From: Brachyhypopomus gauderio
Lineage: Eukaryota > Chordata > Actinopteri > Gymnotiformes > Hypopomidae
Assembly (NCBI RefSeq): GCF_052324685.1
Contig: NC_135225.1
Span: 10,649,503 to 10,713,502 of the forward strand
Reading direction: 5' to 3'
DNA: 64,000 nucleotides
Positions 35,638 through 49,351 of the stretch are shown here, piece by piece (position 1 is the first letter of the stretch; the number at the start of each line of letters is the position of its first letter). The notes beneath the pieces were generated by a model. That model was given only the letters and a program-made list of their open reading frames with translations. It had not been told where the DNA came from and searched no databases. The position numbers were made by a program, and so were the translations under genes.

Positions 35638-38600
35638 ATGGATACCCATGTAAAAGGAGGAGAGGTTTATCTGCAACACCACAAACATTCTGAGGTAAGA
35701 CATGAAATACTTTTCGCCACTGAGTTTTTAACTTAGCCCAATAGTTTCCAAAGTAATACAGAACATAAATGACAATGTTTTTGTTCCAGTCAGAGAAATA
35801 TATAACTCTTGTAAACTGAAACCTACAAAATGTTACACCTTGCCACCACAAAACCAGATTAGATATGTGCTTCTTCGCCTGCTTACATTACAGATATTCC
35901 AGCCAGATAAAACAGTGGGCAAAATGTAAATGTTTTTTTTTATATATATAAATTTGCCTAAGTATGATAGTATATAGGCGTTGTAGTTCCGGTTTCAGTT
36001 TGCCTAGACAAGTCTTCTAAGCACCGGGTGTGAAGTTATGTGAAGATATGATAAAAAGATGAGGCAGAGTTTGTCTCTACATGTTAAGACAGCGTACATA
36101 TGTGTTTCGCAATGTCTGACGCACGTTATTGTACATGCGCATTCAGTAGCGTACCTGTGGTGGTACCCAACCCTTAAAACACACCCTCTCGAGACAAAAG
36201 AGATAAAGATAAAATTGTCATTATTTTAATACTGACAAGAATACTACTGTTACACTCCATGTGTTCTTTTGGAGTATTAACAAAAACTGAACTTTAAAAT
36301 GACTACATATGGTTTGTGTTGCGTAGTTCCTAGTTTTCTTTTGGGTGAAATGTGCTAAAAATAATAACTATAGTTCAACAGTGCCAGTTCCTAGGCACAA
36401 AAAACATGGGGTCCATGTTGCTTATTACCCAGAGAAACATGTGGCATGTTCCAGTATCTAGATCGCTCTGAGCTCTCTCAGTGTAGTCAGAGGAAGATGT
36501 GGGGTTGCATGGACACAACGGACATAAAAACTACTAGGAATCTGACTAGTCAGTACAATGAGTTTCATAAGATTATTATGGGACACATTGTTGGTAGAAG
36601 GATTGACTACTTCTGTTCTCATTAAAATCTGTCTCTTCTGGTATTTTTCTCTATTCTCCGCTCTGGGGCACCACCGGTAGAAATGGAAGAGATACTGGCT
36701 GTCAGTTTACCCTGGTAGCCGGAATGGTGTGGCTCGGCTCGAGCTAACGGCTTCAGAACGCTCACCGGTGATCCGGAGGCCACCTGACCGCAAGGTCATC
36801 CGGCTCGCAGACTGCATCAGCGTCGCAAGACTGCCTCCCCACGCAGAGGCCCATCCTGGTGACAACATGGCCGCATTCTGCGTCTTGACTGATGAGAAGA
36901 AGCTTGTGTTTGCAGTGGAGAAGGAGGGTTGTGGAGAATGGGTGGAGAAGATCTGTGACATTGCTTTTCAGGTGATGTTTCATTTTTTATACCTCAACTG
37001 GAATTAAATGAAAATTGATTTTGATCCATTCATGGTCTTATTAACAAGTTCTTTTCAGTGCCAACAGGATGGTCCCTTCTCCTGCTGTACTTCATGTTCA
37101 CTTCCTAATTTCTGTGCATAACAGAAAGTCACCAGTAATACACCAAGGCAGATCCCACAGATGGAGGAGAATGAGATCTATGCCTCCAGAGAAGAAGGTT
37201 GGTCTGCTTAGAGTACTTTGATCAGTAGTAAGCTCTGAGATCCTTAGTTCTCCAGTTCCCATTGGACATTATTTCCTGTGCTTTATCAAAGCATGGCTGA
37301 ACTCCAGCATCTCTTTCCTGTCAGTCTTTGAGTTTCGCGTGGCAGTGGTGGAGTCTGAAGCATCGGCGCAATGTGGCCTGTGGGGGGAGTTTTGGCTCCA
37401 GGCTAGTCAAGACTCCCTGTTGCTAAAAGACATCGAGAGTAGGCAGGTCATAATGGCTTGGCCTTACAAGCAGCTCCGACGCTACGGACGGGACAAGGTC
37501 AGTCAATTGCTGTCATGATCAAGGCAGCAAAGACAACATTTTACATGTGATGCTTTCTTAATTTCCTTCATTACATTCTGCATTTTATCATTTAACAACC
37601 TCAAGGTTTTTGGTAACAGTTGTGTTTTTTTTTTGTAACAATTTTTGTTTTTTGCTGTGGGTAAAAGGACTCATTTAGGCGTGGCAGAACAGAGGACAGT
37701 ACTGCTTCTAGACATAAAATCCTTGTCTTGGTTCAAGGCATACAAAGCAAGACAAGCAGGCAAGCTGGGCTTCACTGGATTGCTTTGTATTACACAGCAT
37801 CTTTCACAGATGTGTCAACTGTGTAATGTGAAATGCTTGGAAGTCTCTGAATGGTTTTCTGTGTCCATTATTTAGATACACTGAAGTGAAAGCTCTGCTG
37901 AGCCATAGTACAAAGTTTAACTCTGTGTTTGGACTTAGTTAATGGATTAGAGAGTATAACAGTGTTAACTCACTTTTTGGGCCGTCAGAGAGATTAGTTT
38001 ACAGGCAGGTGCTTGTATAAAGAGGACAAATCACAATGACAGACAATGAATCATCATCCTGAGCAAAGAGTGAGCTGCCTCATTCTGTTGATGATGCAAT
38101 AGCTACTATATGACATAATGGTTACGTGTGTTGTATGAACTCTGTATAACAAGCCTTGCAAGCCATAATTATGTAAGCCGTTTCTTACACTGCAGTACTC
38201 ACTTTTGAATAATATCCTCTGCCCTCATACATGTACTATTTTCAACATTGATTCTCTTGTTTCGATTCTTAGATGATGTTCTCAATTGAGGCCGGCCGGC
38301 GATGTTCTTCTGGTCCTGGCACGTTCACCTTTGAGACGATGCAAGGTGAGGAGATCCTCCGCCACATGGAGCTGGCCATGCGGCAGCAGAAGAACCTAGG
38401 TATCTCTGGGGGCAGCAGCTCTCCCCTCTCTCCTGGTTCCCCTCTGCCCAGGCGACCCCACAGTGCCGCCCCGATGGACACTCAGAGTAACACCAGTTCT
38501 GACTCGAGCATAAACTGTGAGTGTGTGCAGTCTACCCCAGTTAGTGTTCCCAGCTCAACCATAATTGGTTTCTCAAATGCTATGTATTCTAGTTCTGTAG

Positions 38601-39262
38601 TTCCTATTGCCTCAGCTGAGGCATCAGGTATCAAAGCTGCCATTGGTTCATCCAAATCTACACACAGACATTCCTGTGATTTCAGTTGCTTGCCTGAACC
38701 TGTGTATTCCACTCCTGCTGATGTTCTTTGCTTAGGCGAGTGTTTATCTGCACAGCCCATCAATGCCATTAGAGCACAAGAGACTCTTAACAGTAGGCTT
38801 AGTCACCTTCACAGAGAGTACGAAGAACCAGTGTATTGTGAACCTCATGATGTCATCCAACCCAACCCTAATCCTCAAATGTGTGCCTGTAGTCATCCTG
38901 CTAACACACTCAAACTCCCCATCACCATAGAAAAACCTCACTATGACAGTCAGCCAGAACCAGTGTACGCTGAGGTGTGTCACATCATACCAAAGTCCAT
39001 CCAGAAACAAGGAGTTCAAGTTCATAATGAAGAAGAACATATCTACAGTTTACCGGATGTAAGCATAATTCACCAACGACCTGAAGATCTTAAATGTGGT
39101 GCTGTGAAAGAAAGCATGCAAGACGCACAAGCCAAGAAGGCAGACGAGATCAGTGCCATTTACAGTCAAGTCAACAAACCACGGAAATCTGAAAAGCCCC
39201 AAGAAAAAATCGCAGTTAACAGAGCAAAAAATATTATGTCTGAAGACCTTGGACTGATTTAA
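35638..39262 (+). CDS. dok1: dok1, docking protein 1 (PH-PTB adaptor)
   Basis: Five coding exons: 35638-35694, 36681-36971, 37125-37197, 37325-37497, 38273-39262, with consistent phases, giving 527 residues. Cytosolic adaptor that brakes Ras/MAPK signalling downstream of tyrosine kinases. Order: N-terminal PH domain (exon 1 VKGGEVYLQ, exon 2 KWKRYWLSVYPGSRNGVARL and CGEWVEKICDIAF), IRS-type PTB domain (MEENEIYAS, CGLWGEFWLQ, WPYKQLRRYGRDK, FSIEAGRRCSSG), then a long tyrosine-rich tail. Tail motifs: VYSTP, VYCEP, VYAEV, IYSLP for SH2 partners such as RasGAP and Nck, and AIYSQV near the end, matching ALYSQV of human DOK1 and arguing against DOK2 and DOK3. The acceptor of exon 2 (CCGGTAG) has a distant pyrimidine tract and is the least certain border. 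Confidence 0.9.
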
Positions 39263-40140
39263 AGAATCAATGTTATTTATAGATTTCTTTTAATATTATG
39301 GATGATGATGGAGTCTCTGGAGTCTCTTTAGTTCCATAAACCAATGTTACACTTTTTAGTTAATAGGAAAATGTGTTTATCATTTGAATTGATTCCATAT
39401 TTGGTTCAATATTCAATATGTCATGAAAGGATGCCTGTTATCTAAAGCTATTAATTAATTAATAACACAGAGCAAGGTAAATGACAGAGTATTATTATAG
39501 TCTAAAAAACTGTCTAATAGAACAGTTTATAACTGTTACAAATCATAGCTTTATAGTAAGTTTTATTTATTAAAGTATTTTTATCTATTTAGTGGAATAA
39601 TGTTTGAATATTTTGAAATGTCTCATAGACAAATGTTTTGCACACATCTTTGGAGCCATCTTCTATACATTTATTCAGTAGAATTCTCTTTGTATAATTA
39701 ATGACCCAGAAAGATAAGTTTGTCATAACACAGAGTGGAAGCTGGCCCCTTTAGTAACATTTGCAGTTAGTGGTTCCTTACATTCAAGTACAGGTTTTAA
39801 TGACATTTCTGTATATACTTTGTATACTCTGGAATGAGATGGGATTTCTTCTGGTTTCTTGTGCAACATATAAGACTAAAACAGCACACTGCACTACACT
39901 TTAAGTGTAAATACACAACACAACTGTGTGAGATGAATGAAGACCATCCTGTCAAGAACATATAGTTCAAAAGATGCTCAGAGACAAGCCTGTAAAAGCA
40001 TTTACTGGGGATTCTGGCTAGTGAAAACTGCTAACTGAACACACTAATTGAACAACCTTGGGGAATGTATATTGCATAATGTTTGTCTTAAATGCATGTA
40101 ACAAGAACAAAATATAACAATAAAACATATCCTTTTTTCA
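39263..40140 (+). other. dok1 3' UTR
   Basis: AT-rich sequence after the stop, with an AATAAA at 40119-40124. No other feature seen. Confidence 0.5.
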
Positions 40141-40512
40141 AATCGTACGCACATCTTGGCCAAATAATTGTTTAAATTAACAGTGCTGTATTCACCTGTA
40201 AACACTGCCTTCTACTGGATGGAGCATTTATAGCAATGTACAAAACAAAGCTTTAGCCACAGCTGATCATCTTAGGTTTGTGAAAACAATGACGTGGATT
40301 CTCATCCCTCCTCTTTGTAACTTTGCTGAAGTGATTTTTAAGCTGACTCTATTCAAATTCATTAACTAAGAGGTTCTGAAATGCTCTTCTCTCAAATGAG
40401 TCAGTATAAGCTTTTCTGTCTAGTATTTTATGGTGGATACACTAATCACTAGCTTGTAACTCAGCAATATTTAGGTCAAATATTTAAGTTAAAATGTTTA
40501 TTTCAGTACAGG

Positions 40513-41029
40513 GCAGCATGGTGGCTTGGTGGTTAGCACGTTTGCCTCTCAGCACTGGGGTCTTGGGTTCAAGTCCCTATCTGAGTGGAGTTTCCATGTT
40601 CTCCCCGTGTCTGCGTGGGTTTCCTCCGGGATCTCCGGTTTCCTCCCACAGTCCAAAAACATGGAGGTTAGGTAAATTGGCCCTCCCTGACAAATTCTCC
40701 CCGAGTGTGTCTGTCTGTGTCTCTCCCCGAGTGTGTGTGTCTGTGTCTCTGTTCAATAAAAACAAGTTGTTGTCTGAGTGTGTGTGCATGAATGTGTGTG
40801 TGCCCAGTGGTTGATGGTGCTCTGCCACTAGGGTCTGTCCTCTCTCCCCTTCCTGCACCCCATTCAGTCCCCCAGGGGGCTGTGGATCCCGGTAGAGAGT
40901 ACGCTGTGCGCAATTGGCTGCCGCTTCTCGCCGGTGTGTGATTGGTTATCTGTAACGTAGCTGCGTTAACAATTGTAAAGCGCCTTGGGTATCTAGATAA
41001 GGCGCTATATAAATTGAAACATTCATTCA
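40513..41029 (+). mobile_element. complete tRNA-derived SINE (DANA/mermaid-like) with L2-like tail
   Basis: It begins GCAGCATGGTGGCTTGGTGG. RNA polymerase III A-box (TGGCTTGGTGGTTAG) and B-box (GGTTCAAGTCC) lie in the head. The middle carries the CCCCGTGTCTGCGTGGGTTT...TCCTCCCACAGTCCAAAAACAT core common to fish SINEs. The tail ends AAAGCGCC..GGCGCTATATAAATTG and (ATTC)n. An 11-bp target duplication TTCAGTACAGG lies at 40502-40512 and 41030-41040. It looks full length. Confidence 0.85.
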
Positions 41030-41409
41030 TTCAGTACAGGCCGGTTCAGTTATTCCGACTGGTGAGGCAGTGCTGCCTTCTGTTAGCAGATCTGCCGTGC
41101 TGTTCCATTTAATTCGCTGGCTTTTTTGATGAATGTAAAGCTTAAAGCAAGGAATAAAATAACACATTTCCCATTAGTGGACAAAAAGAATCCAATGCGT
41201 TAACAGAGTTTTAACAGATTTTTTAAATCCCAGTTTTGTTACACTTTCCCACTCCAGAATTGTATTCTTTTAGTACAATTCCGAGATTAATATAGTAATT
41301 ATGTGTGGAATTAGGCTATAAAATACTTCTTACCAACTCTTGATGATGATAATCAGGCCATTCGAAAGATGATGATGATGATCATCATCATCAACTACTA
41401 CTACTACTA

Positions 41410-41640
41410 TCAATCAATCAATCAAATTTTATTTATATAGCGCTTTTTACAACAGTTGTTGTCACAAAGCAGCTTTACAAGTGCCGAGTCCTAGCCCCCA
41501 GTGAGCAAGCCAAAGGCGACAGTGGCAAGGAAAAACTCCCTAGTTTTTTGCATGAGGAAGAAACCTTGAGAGGAACCAAGACTCAGGGGGGGAACCCATC
41601 CTCCTCTGGCCGACACCGGTCACCATGACAACAACAACAA
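41410..41640 (-). mobile_element. L2-type LINE 3' end
   Basis: Begins (on plus) with (ATCA)n and TTTTATTTATATAGCGCTTT, then CACAAAGCAGCTTTACAAG and AAGGAAAAACTCCCT, which are typical of the 3' region of a fish L2-like family. 5'-truncated, no coding part. Confidence 0.65.
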
Positions 41641-41915
41641 CAATTTAGACAGAAAGAAGAGAAAGAAAAGGAAAAATATGTAATAATATAACTAATAACT
41701 ACTACTACTACTACTACTACATTGTTTTGAACATTTGTGAACACCCAAAACTGATGTTAATGCACAGTGAACAGGGCAAAAAAACAAACAAACAAACGCA
41801 ATAATGATTAACTACATGGTTAAAGCAAAGATTAAGAGTAAGGTGTATGATTTGAATGTAGGCCATTTTTTTCAACTTTTTGAACGTTTTCCAGAAGTGA
41901 AAAGTGGCCTAGTTC

Positions 41916-42723
41916 CAGTGGCGGACTTAGCAATTTGGGGGCTCAAGGCGAATTTAGCTAGGGGGCCCATCAACATTAATATGCGAGAAATAAGTTCAAG
42001 TTCACACTACACGATTTTAGGCTGGTTTTTCAGTCGCCGACTGTTTTTGTAGATCGCCGACAGAAACTGTGGTCGGACGCAAATCGGGGATCATTCGGCG
42101 CTCGCTCAGTCGTGTAGTGTGAACTGCTGAAAGACGCTCGCCGAGCCGTCGCCGAGAGGTCGCTGACTCATCGCAGACGACCGGCAGATATCTAGCATGT
42201 TTAATATGTAGCCCAGTCGGCGACTGAGAGTCAACAGCAGCGTCAACTTTACTACAACACTGTGTTTAAGTTATTGTGACAGCACTGGAGAAATAGTGCG
42301 ATTGACTATATCTATGTTCACTGCAACGGAGAGATGAAATAATTCTGACAATTTGGGACTATGGAGTGGTTAAACGGTAAAATAAATAATAATAATAACG
42401 AAAATGTGGAGAGCATGTACATTGTTTTTCTTCGTGGTGTTGCTGGTTCTCGCGAGTGTTTCGTTTTCGTGTTCTCGTGTTTTTGGACGGCAGCCAGATG
42501 AGTCGGCGATTCCCCAGTCGTGTAATTCGTGAGCCCGCGTCGCCGATCAGTCATGTAGTGTGAAAGCCACAACAACTGAGAGACTCGCGATTACAGCACA
42601 ACCAGTCGTGTAGTGCGAACGGCACAAAAACCTGACGACTGAAAAGTCGTGTAGTGTGAACCTGGCAGTGGGAGGGGCCCAAGGCAATTGCCTAGCAACG
42701 CCTCTATGCAAAGACCGCCTCTG
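41916..42723. mobile_element. non-autonomous hAT element with nested MITE
   Basis: Ends CAGTGGCGGACTTAG (41916) and the reverse complement CAGAGGCGGTCTTTG (ending 42723). A perfect 8-bp target duplication CCTAGTTC at 41908-41915 and 42724-42731 supports the hAT superfamily. Most of the interior is a second insertion at about 42000-42661. No transposase. Confidence 0.85.
42000..42661. mobile_element. MITE cluster nested in the hAT element
   Basis: Outer inverted repeat GTTCACACTACACGA (42000) and TCGTGTAGTGTGAAC (ending 42661). Further copies of the GTCGTGTAGTGTGAA motif occur at about 42112, 42551 and 42605, so the block contains several partial or nested copies. No clear target duplication around the outer pair. 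Looks like PIF/Harbinger-type MITE sequence, but the superfamily is unproven. Confidence 0.6.
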
Positions 42724-43274
42724 CCTAGTTCATGCCGAATAACTTATATTCATGCCTCCCATTCAAAAGGTTTTCTTTCATCTCAGGTTTTCTTGTAACG
42801 TCTGTGATCATCATGCTCTTGAGTCGTATTGTTATCCTAATGTAAGCCTAATGCTGACAGAGTTCGCAAACGTCTGTAAATTCAGTATGGCAGCGACCGT
42901 TAAAATTTTATGTTTAGACATTTATCGCCGCAGATTCACGTTAATTGCTCTCCCTTTGGGTGCATAACCATGAAAACCAAATATAGGCCTGAAATGAATC
43001 TAGTTTGATTTTCCTGCGCCGTTTTTACGGTAGGATATACCAACGAGGTACGGGGCTCAATACGTCACTACTACAGGACAACCGGAAGTGCTCATGACAT
43101 CAATAGCGGACGGCAACAAGACAGTTCTTTTGTTACGTCAATTATAATTCAGTCATTTTACTCATCTTGTTTGCTTATTCTTCTCCAATAACAAACTAAA
43201 AGTAAATTAGAACAAAAAAAGCTCAGTTTCGCGTGTAGTGCAACCGAGTCTGCGTTAGCGAGAACCGTGGCGCT

Positions 43275-45108
43275 ATGTCGAACCGTATTGCTTTTCAGAC
43301 TCAGCTAGCCTCCATCATGGAGGTACTGGCGAACGCAGCCGTGGCAGAAATATGTAAACTTGTGGACGATGACTATGCGGTTATCAATTTACAAATGTCT
43401 CAGTGCCAGCGTGAAAACAAAGCGCTGAAACGAAAACTGCATCTGTTGGAGCTGCGAATGGCCCGCGGGTATGCAGAAAGAAGGATTCGTGAAAGCTCGC
43501 TAAATCGCTCGAATAGAGTCCAAGTGAGCGCGACTCCCTCGGACAAATACAGGGGTCCGTCTAGTGGTATGTATGGCACCATACATGTGTAATTCTTTCA
43601 CACTGCGGTATTTGTACATTTAACTGTTGACGCGATGTGTCTAATTATTATCTCCGTCTATTGTGGTTTTTTAAAGATCTTTTTCCAAATCAAGATGAGC
43701 TCTACCCGAGACAACTGAACGAGGATATCTGGAGGGATAGGGAACCTTCCGGTACAGATATGGCGATTGTTCGCCCGGTCGTGAAAGACGACGAGAACGT
43801 GGTAAATATATGAGAAATTATTACATTCTAAGCAATGGCAAAGTGTAATTACGTAGCCATAGCGTTGACTTTTTGTAAGTCTTATCCGAGTCATACGCTA
43901 GTAAGTCGCATAGATAAGAACTTTTAGTATTCTCTTCCGAAAGGCTGGCGATTCATGTATGACTGAGCCGAGCACTGTTCTGGTGAAAGCGGAGACATCT
44001 GATGAGGGCCACCCTCCACAAGAACTATTCATCCGAGAAGACGGTGAGTGGGTGTAGATTCATAAATAATTGATGTTTTCTGGTTTCCTTGTTCAGAAAT
44101 AATAGTAATAGCATCTCAAAGCCACCATTGTAGCTCCTTATGCCTTGTGTGTGTCCCACTCTTGTCTCAGGGGTGGCAGAAGCTGTGTCTGAGAGTGGGG
44201 AGGCAGGTTATGGTGCTGCTCAGGTGGATAAAGCTGATGGTCACCACTCCAGGACGCGACGTCAGGCTTTGGAGGTCAGTGGATCCAACAAACTGCTTAA
44301 ATCTGAGCCACAGTTTGAGAACACTGAGGGGTTATCCCAAGAGCCCTTGGGAGGAGAGAGAGAGGCAGAGTTTGGTGTAAGCGGGGAGTGCGGTCCATTG
44401 GGGGAGCTTTTTATGCAAGGGGGCGACGACGCAGACCCACAGCAGCCGTCCTGTTCTTACATAATGAGTGACAGTAAAATGGCAAGCCAATCCGAGCATC
44501 TCCCACGGAGACCCGAGATCATTGAGGTGGAATCTGCAGAAGAAGGGGAGGACCTTTCTGTTTGGGACAGCTGTAAGCTGCCTGGCAGATGCCATGCGTT
44601 GCAGCGATATCCTACTGCGAGCACAGCAGAAATCATCAGCAGTGTTAACCTGCCTATACCCACCCACCGCCAGGTGACCAGCAACCTTCCAGTGCTGGCA
44701 TCAACCTCTTCAGACGGACAGGATATGGACAACTGGCAGCATGCCAAAAGCATCAGTGTGTACCAGCCAAGAGTTGGACGGCCAAGAAATGAGAGAGTCC
44801 CCCACGAGAAACTCTTTACCTGCAACTACTGTGGCAAAGCTTTCAACCGTCCCAAGAAGGTGGAAATCCACCAAAGGATCCACACAGGAGAGAAGCCGTT
44901 CAGGTGTAACACCTGTGGAAAGTTCTTTGCGGAGGCTGGAAATCTGAAGAAGCATCAGAAGGTTCACACCGGGGAGCGGCCGTACAGCTGCACCCAGTGC
45001 GGGAAGACGTTCGCCTGGATTCGGAACCTCAAAACCCACCAACAGAAGTACCACCCTGACATGTTCATAGCAGAGGAACTGCTGTCATTGGGGGAAATAA
45101 AAAACTGA
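43275..45108 (+). CDS. fish C2H2 zinc-finger protein with N-terminal coiled coil
   Basis: Four exons: 43275-43566, 43677-43801, 43944-44043, 44171-45108, giving 484 residues with consistent phases. The N-terminus (FQTQLASIMEVLANAAVAEI, then CQRENKALKRKLHLLELRMA) is the conserved helical/coiled-coil module of a large fish zinc-finger family. The middle is acidic and low-complexity. The C-terminus has three C2H2 fingers (CNYCGKAF, CNTCGKFF, CTQCGKTF) joined by TGEKPF and TGERPY linkers; the third has an H-x4-H spacing. Probably a nuclear DNA-binding regulator; targets unknown. AATAAA at 45440-45445 could end this transcript. Exon 2 ends in phase 0 and could also splice to 46552 (see the second exon set). 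Confidence 0.85.
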
Positions 45109-45469
45109 CCCTGGACTTCTCAAAATGACTGATGGACATGTAGAGGACTAAACTGCATGTAGCTAAGGGCTTTTAATTGTATTACTACAAATAACAAACT
45201 GGAGGGAAAAATACAATTTGAATATTTTGGTCTAACTTCTGACACAATATTTACTGCTTTCCTTTTAGAGTTTGGACCATTTGGATACTGTGAGAGAGTT
45301 TTTTTCTGTTTTTTTTTTTTTTCCTTTTTCTTTTTTTTATGATTTCCAATTATTTACTCACCTGAACCACATATGGACCCATAATCATTGTCTTGCCAAA
45401 GCAGAACTTGGTTTTCTTGGCAGCTGTATGATGCAAGAAAATAAACTGATTAATGACTCTGATTAATGA

Positions 45470-46551
45470 CTGCTTTGTTTGCTCCTTTAAGGGAGAAAAG
45501 TGTTTGTTTAAAATATATTGAGCCTTTGGCCATTTTGTCCCCCTCCCCATAAATGTTTGCACTTTCATAAGGCTGGAGGTATTTTTTGAAGTGAGAGATC
45601 CTTTTTATCCACATATGTTCAGCCAAGCCAAGACTGTTCTCTAGGATGAGAGGTAAGGGACAATAATGTAAGCTGTCTCTTGTCTTAAATGGTCCAGCTG
45701 AGAAATTCTGTTTTGTGAAATGCCTCCTATTCAAAATAAGATATTCTGTCTCAAGTTTAAATAATTTTGACACTTGCAAAATGCTTTCCTTTGAAATGCC
45801 TATTTGTATAAATACCTGAGAAGAAAGACTATGTCTGAATTTCTACAGTTATATTTTAAACACAGGCCAGATGTAGTGAATGCAGGGTCCCTCTTAGAGA
45901 TTCATGTCAGCTGGGCCTCTACAGAACCATTAACCCTCTCACGTGTACCACTGCGTTGCATCATGAAAAACCATGTTTCATAGTACAAAAATTAGTACAT
46001 AGTACAAAAAAAACAGTAAAACATAAAATATGTACAGAGAACAGAAAAATAATTATAGCATTAACAATGTCCCTGCCCTTATGGTGGTTAACTAAAAACA
46101 GAAATTACAGTTCATGCAGAAATGATCGATGTCCATTTAGCTTTTTTTGTGCATACACAATAGTCATAGACAATCATCTTTCCACTATGGCCATAAATAT
46201 TTACATTAGGAATAATGAATTGAGAGTTAGTGATATTTTATGTAAATATATATGTGTGTGTTCGTGTGCATGCACACAGATCTGTCAGGATGATAAATTG
46301 ATTTTTAGCCACAGACTACACATGATCAAGAATGACACATTAGTCCACTTGAGTTGATTTATTTTGTACAATTGTCATATAATTGAGTTGTATTTAATGC
46401 CATATCACTTTTTTTTATTATGAAATCGAAGAGGTTAATGAACTCCATTAACATTGAGCTTTTTTGACAGTGTCGCATGCATGTGTGTGTATAAAACAGC
46501 AGTGCTTTGTAGTAAAGCTCTGGCTTGTTTCTGTCTGTCCTGTGACTTCAG
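45470..46551. other. spacer between zinc-finger exon sets
   Basis: AT-rich. I searched it for a second copy of the N-terminal coiled-coil exon (EVLANAAVAEIC) and saw none. Confidence 0.4.
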
Positions 46552-48630
46552 AAGACCGAAGATGAAGAGCCAGATGTGCTATTCATCAAGGAGGAGCTTG
46601 CGGACCAGGGGAGGAGAGAGAGCCAGCCACCTGGATGTCTGAGTGTGCAAGACGGTGAGTGAGGAGGACAAGCGCCACAGATACAGACGTTGAATGCGGT
46701 GTTGATCGGGAGTGCTGTGTTGATCAGGAATACTGCAACTGGTAAAGCACTAATGTGCATATGGTGGTTCTCCTCAGCTGCATTCTGAAGCCGCTGCTCT
46801 AAACCAGCATAACTAGCACTGCCACACTGCAGCGTGCACATCCACTGTGGTAGTTTGCAGCGGTGCACATGCAGCTCATTTTTTCTCATTTTGTCTTTTC
46901 TTTAGATTTGTCATGTTGCCAGATGCATAGCTTAACTGCATATTCAATTTAGTTGATATTCATACATAGAGATAATTTATTTATATTCATCAAAGGAAAA
47001 ATTTAGTTAGAAAGAAAAAAAAAGATTCAGATAAAAAAGATTAGATACAGGTAAGAAACAGCATTACAACACTCTTGATATGACATGCAGTTGGCGGGTT
47101 TACTGACATCAACTGTGGTGTTGGACTGACTTCATTAAGATTGCGTTCTCTGCTTCTCAGGGTTCGTGGAATCCAGCACGGACATTTGTGGAACTACGGT
47201 CTCTTCTTCACCTGCACAAATCACAGTGGCTCTCAGTGCCGAGGAGGTTATTTTATTTTCATTTTATAAAATGTTCAAGTATTGCAATAATACTGCTGTA
47301 CATCAACGCTAATACATTTTTAAGTAAGGATCATTTTTCTCGGGTTTTCTCTCCTGAGTTTTAAAAATCTCATGTACAAATGAAAGTCAATGCAAAGTGC
47401 TTCATTGTTCCTAGTGTGATGAGTTGGCCTCGTCCCTGATGAAGGAGGATGGACCACAAGAAGAACAAAAGCCAATCCCTGGCCAGTCTGCTGCAGTGCA
47501 GATTACTATACAGAGTGAGTGAAGCAGCAATAGTGGTGAGGGAGGAACAGAGCGTTTGACAAGCAGAAAAAGACATTAGACTCAGTATTGTATTTTACAC
47601 TTTACAACAGTAGCTAACTGTTTATTAATGTTTCATATATGGAATATTATATCTAAACAAGGATCACCACCACTGACCTCATTCATTGTGATATGTGGTG
47701 ACAGATGTGCTAGGTTCCCAGACTCCTGGCCCTCTGCATGCACGTGAGCCTGCGCTTCCACTCAGAGGGTCAGCAGCTACAACAGGAGTCAAGGTATGGG
47801 ACATCCCCAGCTCAGAGCCTCCCCTCCAGGGGGCAGTGCAGAGCAACAACAGCCTACTTTCAAACACGAGCGCCCAAAGACGAAAAAGGCCAACGGCAGT
47901 TGACGTGGTGGGGACTGATAATACCTTGTATGAGAGAAGTACTGAGTTAGAGACTTTTTATACACGGTGGGCTGCAAATAACTCTTCTGCCAGTCAGCCA
48001 TCTTGTTCTTACACTGTTGAAGAAGATCCAGACCAGGACTGTGTTCTGGTCCAATCGGGAGCTCTGTCTGTCAGGGGGACACAGGAAAGCCTTGATGGAA
48101 TTTCTACAAACAGTCTGCAGGATACCAGAGGGTCTGTTAGGGTGGAACCAGAATGGACCACAGCAGCAATTTCACGCCGTGCCCAGACTCAGCAAACGGG
48201 TCACTACAACAGGACAGATGGAGTTCGATTAGAGATGGCAAACAGAGCAAACCTCACGCAGTCCATCCCAAAGATCACCACAAGCCCCCAAACACTTACC
48301 AACTTGACCCAGGCTGGGGTTTCTCTCGCAGGGCTACAGCTTCCAAAGCGCTTGGAAAAAGGCAAAAGGAAGAATTACATCTGTAAGTACTGTGGAAAGG
48401 CTTTCACTGGGTTATCTAATGTGGAGGCCCATCAGCGAGTCCATACAGGAGAGAAGCCTTTTAAGTGTGAGACCTGCGGAAAGCTCTTCACAGAGGCTGG
48501 AAACCTGAAGAAGCACCAGAGGGTTCACACAGGAGAGAAACCATACACATGCAACCGTTGTGGGAAACGCTTCGCTTGGATCTGCAACCTGAGGACCCAT
48601 CAACAGTCAGCTTCCTGTGGAGGAATATAA
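46552..48630 (+). CDS. second zinc-finger exon set (tandem gene lacking exon 1, or alternative 3' module)
   Basis: Exons 46552-46654, 47161-47246, 47415-47514 and 47705-48630 join in phase (405 codons). The first (EDEEPDVLFIKEEL) parallels exon 3 of the upstream gene. The last ends with three fingers (CKYCGKAFTGL, CETCGKLF, CNRCGKRF) nearly the same as those upstream. The third finger ends HQQSASC, so its last ligand is Cys, a C2HC form. No N-terminal start exon exists between 45109 and 46552. Because upstream exon 2 ends in phase 0 and this set begins in phase 0, exons 1-2 could be shared, giving a 543-residue product. The alternative is a partial tandem duplicate with an unrecognised first exon. 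Confidence 0.75.
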
Positions 48631-49351
48631 AAAACAAACCTGGCCCGTGAAAATGAAAATGTCTTTAATCAGTTTGCATAAATATGTATGGTTGGTAAAT
48701 ATTCTTAGTCACATGAACTAATAATGAAGTGATTTCAAATAGTAGTTGAAAGAGCTTGAAGGCTTGATAATGAATTTCTGTGTTACAATGTGAGCAATCA
48801 GGGTGACTAGTTTTTAAGTTTTAAAAGTTATGTGGTGCTTTTCAGTGAGGTAGTTTGGTGCCTTATTGATTTTAATTCCCATACCTCTAATCAAGCTATA
48901 TAAAATTTTTAACAACTGTGCCATATACCTCACAGACCACTCCACTGACCGCTCTTCAGCTGTGATCTTCTGCAGTTTTAAAATTGTAATAATAAGTCAC
49001 ATTTACTTTACATTTTTAGGGGAAGGGGAAGGGGAGGGGGGCACAACTAAGCAATATAAAATGGTTGAATTTTTTCTTCTGTGATTACTTGTGTAGTACA
49101 TCCATTTAGGATTGCTAAACACCACTCACAGTACAGTTCAGTACATATTGAATGCAAGGGAAGGAATTGCTAACTAGTTTCACATTGAGTACAAAAAAAA
49201 GGTCATACATTTTTCGTTGTTGTGAAATAATATTGGACACTTGGGTTATTTAAAGAAAGTCAATCGCCATGTGTATTAGGCACTATATCATGAGGTTAGA
49301 AATGTCCTGTAGATATTGGAACATAAAGGACATACGTCAGGATATGTTTCA
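48631..49351. other. spacer and 3' UTR of zinc-finger locus
   Basis: AT-rich, with a short GGGGAAGGGGAAGGGGAGG stretch at about 49019. No gene seen. Confidence 0.35.
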